A stretch of DNA of 6,072 nucleotides from Thermoleophilia bacterium (GTDB lineage Bacteria > Actinomycetota > Thermoleophilia > Gaiellales > Gaiellaceae). The notes beneath the pieces are model-generated. The model was not told the DNA's origin, did not search any database, and worked only from the letters and a program-made list of their open reading frames with translations. Both the position numbers and the translations under genes were made by a program. The stretch is from the NCBI GenBank assembly GCA_029858755.1, contig JAOUEK010000139.1, positions 1 to 6,072 of the forward strand, in the 5' to 3' direction. Below, one piece after another: positions 1 through 5,932 of the stretch. How positions within the stretch are numbered: position 1 is the first letter of the stretch; every line of letters begins with the position of its first letter.

Positions 1-1
1 G

Positions 2-85
2 CTGTGCCCGCTGACGATCGAGCGCGCCGTCCTCGACGAGGCGCTCGACGTCTGGGAAAGCGCCATCGACAGCGTGCTGAGCTGA
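2..85 (+). CDS. C-terminal end of a probable class-III (PLP-dependent) aminotransferase, partial
   Basis: The plus strand is open from the left edge to a TGA at 83-85 and encodes 27 residues beginning LCPLTIERAVLDEAL and ending in DSVLS. The pattern 'aromatic or Leu/Cys - PLTI - helix with DEALD' resembles the extreme C-terminus of class-III aminotransferases such as 4-aminobutyrate or acetylornithine aminotransferases, where a PLTI-type strand is followed by a final amphipathic helix. No catalytic residue (for example the PLP lysine) lies in the window, so substrate and exact family cannot be told. The gene runs towards the minus-strand cell-wall operon, so it is a separate transcription unit. 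The coding assignment is supported by continuous codon use and a sensible stop. The family call is an inference from a short tail. Confidence 0.5.
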   Translation: MCPLTIERAVLDEALDVWESAIDSVLS

Positions 86-134
86 CGGTCGGGCCCCAGC
101 CGCTGCCGAGGGCGCCAGGCAGGCGAGCAGCAGG
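86..134. other. Convergent intergenic gap between the aminotransferase tail and ddl
   Basis: This 49-nt gap separates two genes that end towards each other, where a bidirectional terminator would be expected. Only weak alternative stems are visible: a 5-bp pairing of 102-106 (gctgc) with 127-131 (gcagc), or 103-107 (ctgcc) with 118-122 (ggcag). Neither is followed by a T-run on either strand. I do not call a terminator. No small gene or other element is apparent. Confidence 0.6.
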
Positions 135-1163
135 CTAGTAGGCGAGGTCCCGCCGGCGCTCGTGGCGCTCGAGGGCCAGGGTGATCAGCCGGTCGACGAG
201 CTCTGCGTACGGGATCCCCGAGGCCTCGAACAGCCTGCTGTAGAAGCTCGTCCGGGTGAAGCCCGGGATCGTGTTCAGCTCGTTGAGCACGACCTCCCCG
301 TCCGTCTCGCGCACGAAGAAGTCGATTCGCGCCATCCCCTCGCACTCGGTCGCCGCAAAGGCGCGGAGCGCGAGCTCGCGGGCCCGGTCGACCTGGCCCT
401 CCGACAGCCCGGGCGGGGGGATCAGGAGCTCGGAGCCGCCGTCGTCGTACTTGGACGCGGTGTCGTACCAGTCGGCGTGGTGCGAGACGACCTGGCCGGG
501 CACGGAGGCGATCGGCGAGGGCAGGTTGCCGAGCACGCCGACCTCGATCTCGATCCCGTCCACGAACTCCTCGACCAGCACCTTGTCGTCGTGACGGCGG
601 GCGAGCGCGACCGCGCCTGCGAGCGCGTCTGCGTCGCGCACCTTGGAGATGCCGACCGACGAGCCGAGGCGAGCGGGCTTCACGAACACCGGGTAGCCGA
701 ACGGGTTGTCGACCGGGTCCCCGGGGCGGAGCAGGCGGTGCCGCGCCACCGGGACCTCCTGCGCACGCATCACGTGCTTGAAGACGTCCTTGTCCATGCA
801 GAGCGCCGAGGCGAGCACGCCCGGGCCGACGTACGGGATGCCGGCGAGCTCGAGCAGGCCCTGCACGGTGCCGTCCTCACCGAACGGGCCGTGCAGGATC
901 GGCAGCACCACGTCGACTGCCGCCAGCGTCGTGGGCGCAGAGCCGGCGGGAACCGGCAGGCTCTCGATCGCGGTCGCGGGCTCCACCTCGCGCGCACCGG
1001 CGGCCGGGAGCGCCCAGCGACCGTCCCGGTCGATCTCGACGGTCGTCACCTCGTACCGGTCCGGGTCGAGCGCCGCCGCGACCGACGCCGCCGAGGCCAG
1101 CGAGATCTCGTGCTCGCTCGAGCGGCCGCCGGCGAGCACGGCGACCCTGAGCCGCCGGGTCAC
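135..1163 (-). CDS. ddl: D-alanine--D-alanine ligase
   Basis: A cytoplasmic ATP-grasp enzyme that joins two D-alanines using ATP, giving the dipeptide MurF adds to the peptidoglycan precursor. It is 342 aa, slightly longer than E. coli DdlB. The N-terminal domain has GGRSSEHEISLAS (residues 12-24; E17 matches DdlB Glu15) and HGPFGEDGTVQG (91-102). The ATP-grasp domain has MDKD (123-126), VKPARLGSSVGISKV (161-175) and VEEF (197-200). The omega loop has WYDTASKYD (232-240), whose tyrosines (Y233, Y239) match the Tyr-type loop of D-Ala-D-Ala ligases rather than the His-containing loop of D-Ala-D-lactate (VanA-type) ligases. Metal and substrate residues lie in ARID (278-281) and NELNTIPGFT (294-303; E295, N297), with S306 following. 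The start is a GTG whose GTGA overlaps the pknB stop. The frame stays open far upstream through pknB, but homology begins only here. The stop is TAG at 135-137. No key residue is missing. Confidence 0.95.
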   Translation of the reverse strand: MTRRLRVAVLAGGRSSEHEISLASAASVAAALDPDRYEVTTVEIDRDGRWALPAAGAREVEPATAIESLPVPAGSAPTTLAAVDVVLPILHGPFGEDGTVQGLLELAGIPYVGPGVLASALCMDKDVFKHVMRAQEVPVARHRLLRPGDPVDNPFGYPVFVKPARLGSSVGISKVRDADALAGAVALARRHDDKVLVEEFVDGIEIEVGVLGNLPSPIASVPGQVVSHHADWYDTASKYDDGGSELLIPPPGLSEGQVDRARELALRAFAATECEGMARIDFFVRETDGEVVLNELNTIPGFTRTSFYSRLFEASGIPYAELVDRLITLALERHERRRDLAY

Positions 1164-3139
1164 GGGACCGGTGTGGTCTCGGGTGGCGGCGTGGTCTCGA
1201 CGGGCGGCTCGGGCGTCGTCGTCGTGTCGGGAGGCGGCGCGACGTAGCGCCCGACGGTGATCGTCACCACCGAGCCGGGCTTCGCCTGCGAGAAGCCGAT
1301 CGGCTCCTGCGAGATCACGACGCCGCCGAAGGCGGGGTCGGCGGTGTCCTCGGTGACGACCGTCACCTTGAATCCCGCTGCCGTCAGCGTCGTCCGCGCC
1401 GTCTGGCGGTCGGCACCCGTCACGTCGGGGATCTCGACCGTCTCCGGGCCCTTCGACACCGACAGCACGACGATCGAGCCCTTGGCCGCGGTGGAGTTGC
1501 CAGCCGGGCTCTGGTCGACGACCGTGCCGAGATCCCGGTCGGAGTCGACGTCCACGCGACGCACCGCGAACCCGGCCACCTGCAGCTGCGACGAGGCCTG
1601 CTCGTAGGAGAGGCCCACGACCGACGGCACGGCGATCGGGCGTGGGCCCTTGGAGACGTTGATCCGCACGTCCGAGCCCTCGACCAGCACGATGCCCGGC
1701 GCGGGCGCCTGGGCGGTGACGACGCCGGCCGGCTGCGCGGAGTTGATCTGGACGGAGTTCGCGTTCAGCCCGGCGCGCGTCAGCTCGGCAACCGCGTCCG
1801 CCTCGCTCTTGCCGACGACGTTGGGCACCCGCACCTTCGCCTTGCCCGTGGAGACGAGCACCGTGACGATGCTCCCCTTGGCGAGTCGCGAGCCGGGCCC
1901 CGGATCCTGGTCGTAGACCGTGCCCGGCTCCACCGCTCCGTTCGGCAGCCTGCGCACCTTCGGCTCGAAGCCGTCGTCGAGGATCGCCTCGACTGCGAGC
2001 GACTCCTTGATCCCCTGGTAGTCGGCGACGGCGACGGGGGTGTTCGAGTCGATCTGCTCCTGCACCCGCTGGTACACGAAGATGCCGGCGACCACTGCCG
2101 CGAGCACGACGCCGGCGGCGAGCAGCCACGGCCACCACGCGCGCCTGCGGGCGACGGGGGCGTCGTATGCGCGGTAGCGCTCCGCGCCGGCGTACGAGCC
2201 GCCGGAGGCCGGCCGCAAGGCGGGCCTCTCTGCGGCCGTCGTCGCTGCCGTCCCCGTCCCGGCGAGCACGATCGTCGCCGCCTCCTCGGTCTCCCGGCCG
2301 ACCTCCTCGCCGCGCGCGACGAGCTCGAGGTCGCGATCCATCTCCTGGGCGGAGCGGTAGCGGTCGACGGGCTCCTTGGCGAGTGAGCGGAGCACGACGA
2401 GGTCGAGGTCGCGCGGCACCTCGTGCCGGTGCGCCGACGGCGGCTCGGGCGTCTGCGAGAGGTGCTTCATGGCGATCTCCACCGGCGTCTCGCCGCTGAA
2501 GGGGACGGTGCCGGTGAGCAGCTCGTAGAGCACGATCCCGGTGGAGTACAGGTCGGAGCTCTCGTCGACGGGTGCCCCGCGCGCCTGCTCCGGGGAGAGG
2601 TACTGCGCGGTGCCGATGATCGATCCCGCCTCCGTGATCTGGCTCGCGCCGGCCCGGGCGATCCCGAAGTCGGCGACCTTGACGACGCCGTCGGAGTCCA
2701 CGATCACGTTGTGGGGCTTGATGTCGCGGTGCACGATGCCGTTGCGGTGCGCGTAGCGGATCGCCGCCAGCACCTGCCGGGTGTACGAGATCGCGACCGG
2801 CACCGGGCACGGGCCGCGCGTGACGATCAGCTCCTTGAGGGTGCGCCCCTCGACGTACTCCATGACGATGAAGTACGAGCCGTTGGCCGTCCCCCGGTCG
2901 AAGATGGAGACGATGTTGGGGTGCGAGAGCCCCGCGGCGTGTGTCGCCTCGCGCCGGAAGCGCTCCACGAACTGCTCGTCGTTCGCGTACCGCTCGTGGA
3001 GGATCTTGACGGCGACCCGTCGTCCCAGCTCCTGGTCCTCGGCGAGCCAGACGTCGGCCATGCCCCCCGAGCCGAGCTTGCGCTCGAGCACGTAGCGGCC
3101 GGCGAACAGCGTCCCGTGTGTGCGGTCGGTCGTCGACAT
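1160..3139 (-). CDS. pknB: PASTA-domain serine/threonine protein kinase, PknB type
   Basis: A membrane-anchored Hanks-type kinase of 659 aa that couples peptidoglycan sensing outside to phosphorylation of wall and division proteins inside. Kinase domain about 15-275: glycine loop GSGGMADV (23-30), catalytic Lys45, alpha-C Glu64, HRDIKPHN (137-144, catalytic Asp139), DFG (157-159) and the PknB-typical GTAQYLSPEQARG (176-188). An Ala/Glu/Thr-rich juxtamembrane linker (about 276-333) leads to an RRR stop-transfer cluster and one membrane helix (about 335-357). Four PASTA repeats follow (about 366-630), then a Pro/Thr-rich tail (633-659). M. tuberculosis PknB (626 aa) has the same layout but ends at its last PASTA repeat. 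ATG start, 10 nt after the pbpA stop; the ribosome binding site is poor (GGGG directly abuts ATG). The TGA stop overlaps the ddl start. Oddities: one of two activation-loop Thr positions is Ala, and the first PASTA repeat is degenerate. No pknA paralogue lies between pbpA and pknB, unlike mycobacteria. Confidence 0.96.
   Translation of the reverse strand: MSTTDRTHGTLFAGRYVLERKLGSGGMADVWLAEDQELGRRVAVKILHERYANDEQFVERFRREATHAAGLSHPNIVSIFDRGTANGSYFIVMEYVEGRTLKELIVTRGPCPVPVAISYTRQVLAAIRYAHRNGIVHRDIKPHNVIVDSDGVVKVADFGIARAGASQITEAGSIIGTAQYLSPEQARGAPVDESSDLYSTGIVLYELLTGTVPFSGETPVEIAMKHLSQTPEPPSAHRHEVPRDLDLVVLRSLAKEPVDRYRSAQEMDRDLELVARGEEVGRETEEAATIVLAGTGTAATTAAERPALRPASGGSYAGAERYRAYDAPVARRRAWWPWLLAAGVVLAAVVAGIFVYQRVQEQIDSNTPVAVADYQGIKESLAVEAILDDGFEPKVRRLPNGAVEPGTVYDQDPGPGSRLAKGSIVTVLVSTGKAKVRVPNVVGKSEADAVAELTRAGLNANSVQINSAQPAGVVTAQAPAPGIVLVEGSDVRINVSKGPRPIAVPSVVGLSYEQASSQLQVAGFAVRRVDVDSDRDLGTVVDQSPAGNSTAAKGSIVVLSVSKGPETVEIPDVTGADRQTARTTLTAAGFKVTVVTEDTADPAFGGVVISQEPIGFSQAKPGSVVTITVGRYVAPPPDTTTTPEPPVETTPPPETTPVP
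1250..2044 (-). repeat. Four tandem PASTA repeats in the PknB ectodomain
   Basis: The extracellular part of PknB holds four repeats of about 65 residues, at roughly 366-431, 434-498, 500-564 and 567-630. Repeats 2-4 open with a recognisable VP-x-VxG or IPDVTG strand (VPNVVG at 438-443, VPSVVG at 504-509, IPDVTG at 570-575). Each has a central helix ending in A-G-(L/F), a 'V-x-x-Q-x-P-x-x-G' turn and a closing 'KGS.V...VS.G' strand. Repeat 1 lacks the proline (VADYQG, 371-376) but keeps the later elements (DQDPGPGSRLAKGS). PASTA domains are known to bind peptidoglycan stem or muropeptide fragments, or to act as a spacer. The repeats diverge at DNA level, so they look old rather than recently duplicated. 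Confidence 0.9.
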
Positions 3140-3149
3140 CCCCGTAACG
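3140..3149 (-). other. pbpA-pknB intergenic spacer with no clear ribosome binding site
   Basis: This 10-nt gap, CGTTACGGGG read on the coding strand, is the only non-overlapping junction in the operon. The only purine-rich element is the GGGG directly against the pknB ATG, which is too close to act as a normal Shine-Dalgarno. An 8-bp palindrome (taacgtta, 3145-3152) spans the pbpA TAA stop and is locally AT-rich, but is too short to call an operator. Translation of pknB may rely on reinitiation by ribosomes finishing pbpA; this is inference. Confidence 0.5.
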
Positions 3150-4628
3150 TTAGGTATTCGCCCCAGATGACAGGAGTGCCTGCATCACCTCGCGGGCAAT
3201 CGGCGCCGCCGTGGCGCCGCCGGTCGACGTCTGGTTCTCCAGCACGACGGCGATCGCGACGCTCGCGCGCTTGCCCTCGGGGCCGGCGAAGGCGATGAAC
3301 CAGGTCGTGTTGCGACCGGCGACGCCGGTCTCCGCGGTGCCGGTCTTGCCGCCTACACGGGCTCCGGAGATCTGCGCCGCGGTGCCGGTGCCACCCTGCA
3401 CGGCGCGCACCATCATGTCGCCGATGTCCCGCGCCGTCGTCGGCTTCACGGCGCGGTCGATCACCTCCGGCGTCGTCCTCGAGGTCGTCTTCCCGCGCGG
3501 CGAGACGACCTTCTCGACCACGTAGGTGCGCCGGTGCAGCCCTCCGTTGCCGATCGTCGCCGCCACCGTCGCCATCTGCAGCGGGGTCACCAGCAACCGC
3601 TCCTGCCCGAACGCCATCCGGCCGGCGTCGACGTCCTGGTTCCGTTCCGGGAACCAGAGCTCGCCGTCGCGGTACAGGCCGCTGGCGAGGCGCTCGCTGT
3701 CAGGCGTCTCGAGCGGGGGGCGCTCGTAGAAGCCGAAGCGGCCGGCGGTGCGGAGGATGCGCTGGGCGCCGAGCTTCTGCCCGATGTTGCAGAAGACGGA
3801 GTTGACCGAGTACTGCAACGCCGTGGCGAGGTCGATCCTCCCGAACGGACGGGAGGTGTCGAAGTTGTTCACGCGCTTGCCGTAGGCGATGCAGTAGCCC
3901 GGGTCGTCGAAGGTCGAGCTCGGCTCGAAGGCGCCCGAGTCGAGGGCCGCCGACGCCGTCACCACCTTGAACGTCGAGCCGGGGGCATAGAGGCCTGCGC
4001 TCGCGCGGTTGAGGAGGGCGGCGGACGGGGCGCAGTCCGCGGTGATCCGCTCGATCTCGCCGAAGCGCTCCTCGACGAGGTTCGGGTCGTACGTCGGCGA
4101 GGACGCCATCACGAGCACCCGTCCGGTGCGGGGGTCGATGGCGGCGACCGCCCCGCAGCGACTTCCGAGCTGCTCGTAGGCAACCCGCTGCGCGTCCAGG
4201 TCGAGCGTGGTGACGACGGTGTCGCCGACGATCGGCTTGCCGCCCAGCTCGTCGAGTGACTGCTGCACGAGGGAGCCGAGGTCGCGGTCGGCTCCGGTGA
4301 GCACGCCGTTGAGCGACCGCTCCAGCCCCGCTCGTGCGCGCCCTGCCGTCGAGTAGCCGACGACGTGTGCGGTGAGGCCGCCCTGCGGGTAGCGGCGGAA
4401 GTAGAGGGTCCTGCCGCCCACCTCGCGCTCGCGGTTGCGGGCGAGCACCGTGCCCTCGTCGAGGATCGGCCCGCGCTTGATCTCGAACTGCGCCACGCGC
4501 TGGATCTCGTTGTCCTGCCGCTCCGCCAGCGACGGCCGTGCCCAGGTCTGCCAGTAGGTCGTGGCCACGACGAGCACCACGAGCAGGCTCATCGCCACCC
4601 CCGCGACCCGGGCCAGCTGGCGGTTCAC
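3150..4628 (-). CDS. pbpA: Class B penicillin-binding protein (peptidoglycan D,D-transpeptidase), PbpA type
   Basis: A membrane-anchored transpeptidase of 492 aa that cross-links peptidoglycan stem peptides outside the membrane as partner of the SEDS polymerase encoded just upstream. It has a short cytoplasmic start, one signal-anchor helix (about 8-24) and a small linker domain with a variant RGxIxD motif (RGPILDEGTVLA, 52-63, with Glu where Arg is usual). The linker continues with LERSLNGVLTG (102-112) and TLDLDAQ (141-147). The transpeptidase domain has all three penicillin-binding motifs: STFK (218-221, nucleophile S218), SVN (274-276) and KTG (428-430). The length nearly equals M. tuberculosis PbpA (491 aa). 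All four cysteines (158, 199, 246, 280) are extracytoplasmic. The start is GTG, overlapping the rodA TGA by 4 nt, so the pair is probably translationally coupled. No lipobox or PASTA domain is present. Monofunctional: no glycosyltransferase domain. Confidence 0.95.
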   Translation of the reverse strand: MNRQLARVAGVAMSLLVVLVVATTYWQTWARPSLAERQDNEIQRVAQFEIKRGPILDEGTVLARNREREVGGRTLYFRRYPQGGLTAHVVGYSTAGRARAGLERSLNGVLTGADRDLGSLVQQSLDELGGKPIVGDTVVTTLDLDAQRVAYEQLGSRCGAVAAIDPRTGRVLVMASSPTYDPNLVEERFGEIERITADCAPSAALLNRASAGLYAPGSTFKVVTASAALDSGAFEPSSTFDDPGYCIAYGKRVNNFDTSRPFGRIDLATALQYSVNSVFCNIGQKLGAQRILRTAGRFGFYERPPLETPDSERLASGLYRDGELWFPERNQDVDAGRMAFGQERLLVTPLQMATVAATIGNGGLHRRTYVVEKVVSPRGKTTSRTTPEVIDRAVKPTTARDIGDMMVRAVQGGTGTAAQISGARVGGKTGTAETGVAGRNTTWFIAFAGPEGKRASVAIAVVLENQTSTGGATAAPIAREVMQALLSSGANT

Positions 4629-5932
4629 CGGCGCTGGGCCGTCACGGCCCGGTTGGAGACGAGCATCAGCAGCGCCAGCACGACGAAGTTCGAGAGGATC
4701 GACGAGCCCCCGTAGGAGACGAACGGCAGGGTGATCCCGGTCAGCGGCACGACGCGGAGCACGCCGCCGACGATGATGAACGTCTGCAGCGCGACGCCGA
4801 ACGTGAGCCCGGCGGCGAGCAGCTTCGAGAACCCGTCCCGGGCGATCAGCGCGATCCGCATGCCCCGTGCGACGAGCACGAGGTAGGCGAGCAGCACCCC
4901 GGCCGCGCCGATCAGGCCGAGCTCCTGGGCGATCGCCGAGTACACGAAGTCGGTGTTCAGGTACGGGATCAGCGGCGTGCCGTCGATCGTCTCGAAGGTG
5001 CCGCGGCCGAGGCCGGTGCCCCCGTAGCCGCCGTTGGCGATCGAGTAGAGGCTTTTCACGAGCTGGTACGAGTCACAGTTCTGCCGTAGCTCGAGCTTGC
5101 CGTTGATCGCGCAGTACACCTTCTCGTCGGTCCACGGGTGCAGCCACACGGTGACCCGCTGCTGCACGCGCGCGAGAGCGCTGTGCACGGCGGTCGCGCC
5201 CGCGACGAAGAGCGCGAGCCCCGCAGCGACGTAGAGCAGGCGGCCGGTGGCCGCGTAGAGCATGGCGAGGAAGATGCCGAAGCTGAGGAGCGCCGAGCCG
5301 AGGTCGCTCGTCTGCACGAGCACGAGCATCGCCGCGCCCCAGATCGCGAGCAACGGCCCGAGGTCTTTCAGCCGTCCCTGGGCGAGCGACTCGCGCTTGT
5401 CGCGGAGGTATGCGGCGAGGAACACGATCAGCAGCACCTTGGCGAGCTCGCCGGGCTGGAACTGCAGTGGGCCCGCCTGCACCCAGAGCCGGACGCCGTT
5501 GATCCGCTCGCCGAGGCCCGGCACCGACGGCAACAGCAGGAGCGCGATCGCCGAGACGCCGAACAGGTACTTGTAGCGCTCCAGCACGCGGTAGTCGTGC
5601 CGGAGCCAGAGCAGGGTGGCGGCGTAGACCGCGAGGCCGATCGCCACCCAGACGACTTGCTTGCGCGCGTTCACCGGGTCGAGGCCGTAGATCACGGTGA
5701 GCCCGACGGCCGTGAGCAGCCCTGCGAGCGGGAGCAGCGTCGGGTCGGCGAACGGCACGGTCACCCGCGTGACGACGTGGGCGGCGAGGTAGAGGGCGAG
5801 GAGCACGCCGACCCAGACCACCCAGTCGGCCGTGAGCTCGCCGCTGGAGGCGATCCAGGCGGAGGCGAACGCCGTCGACCCCACCACGCCGACGAAGAGG
5901 AGCGCGGCCAGCTCGCGGTTGCGTGCGGTCAT
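4625..5932 (-). CDS. rodA: SEDS-family peptidoglycan glycosyltransferase (RodA/FtsW/SpoVE)
   Basis: A polytopic membrane protein of 435 aa that polymerises lipid II into glycan strands, working with a class B PBP. About 12 hydrophobic segments are visible, including two extra N-terminal ones (about 9-29 and 35-55), as in the mycobacterial operon homologue. SEDS hallmarks in order: FQPGELAK (158-165), QTSDLGSALL (207-216), HPWTD in the large extracellular loop (265-269, D269 matching the catalytic aspartate), GGYGGTGLGRG (301-311), NTDFVYSAIAQELGLIG (326-342) and PLTGITLPFVSYGGSS (396-411). The loop after D269 carries about 14 extra residues with C274 and C286. The ATG overlaps the upstream stop as ATGA, and the TGA overlaps the pbpA GTG. 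By operon position it corresponds to M. tuberculosis RodA (Rv0017c), but sequence motifs alone do not separate RodA from FtsW, so elongation versus division is unsettled. Confidence 0.93.
   Translation of the reverse strand: MTARNRELAALLFVGVVGSTAFASAWIASSGELTADWVVWVGVLLALYLAAHVVTRVTVPFADPTLLPLAGLLTAVGLTVIYGLDPVNARKQVVWVAIGLAVYAATLLWLRHDYRVLERYKYLFGVSAIALLLLPSVPGLGERINGVRLWVQAGPLQFQPGELAKVLLIVFLAAYLRDKRESLAQGRLKDLGPLLAIWGAAMLVLVQTSDLGSALLSFGIFLAMLYAATGRLLYVAAGLALFVAGATAVHSALARVQQRVTVWLHPWTDEKVYCAINGKLELRQNCDSYQLVKSLYSIANGGYGGTGLGRGTFETIDGTPLIPYLNTDFVYSAIAQELGLIGAAGVLLAYLVLVARGMRIALIARDGFSKLLAAGLTFGVALQTFIIVGGVLRVVPLTGITLPFVSYGGSSILSNFVVLALLMLVSNRAVTAQRR

Noticed and set aside
102..131. Hairpin as an intrinsic terminator between the convergent genes
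   Set aside because: The stems are only 5 bp, with competing pairings and no T-tract on either strand.
135..1163. VanA-type D-Ala-D-lactate ligase
   Set aside because: The omega loop carries the Tyr/Lys-Tyr pattern (WYDTASKYD) of D-Ala-D-Ala ligases, and no vanH or vanX neighbours are visible in the window.
162..1247. Long plus-strand open frame antisense to ddl
   Set aside because: Its composition is the Arg/Val/Asp/His-rich pattern typical of a reverse-complement shadow in GC-rich DNA. It has no motif, and the opposite strand has all Ddl motifs. The same applies to plus-strand frames at 2423-3298, 3534-4259 and 4538-5089.
1164..2810. Upstream extension of the ddl frame, giving an 891-residue minus-strand reading frame through pknB
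   Set aside because: The extra 549 residues are Arg/Gly/Ala-rich low-complexity sequence in a shifted frame of the well-supported PknB gene. Ddl homology begins exactly at the GTG at 1163. It is stop-free only because of high GC.
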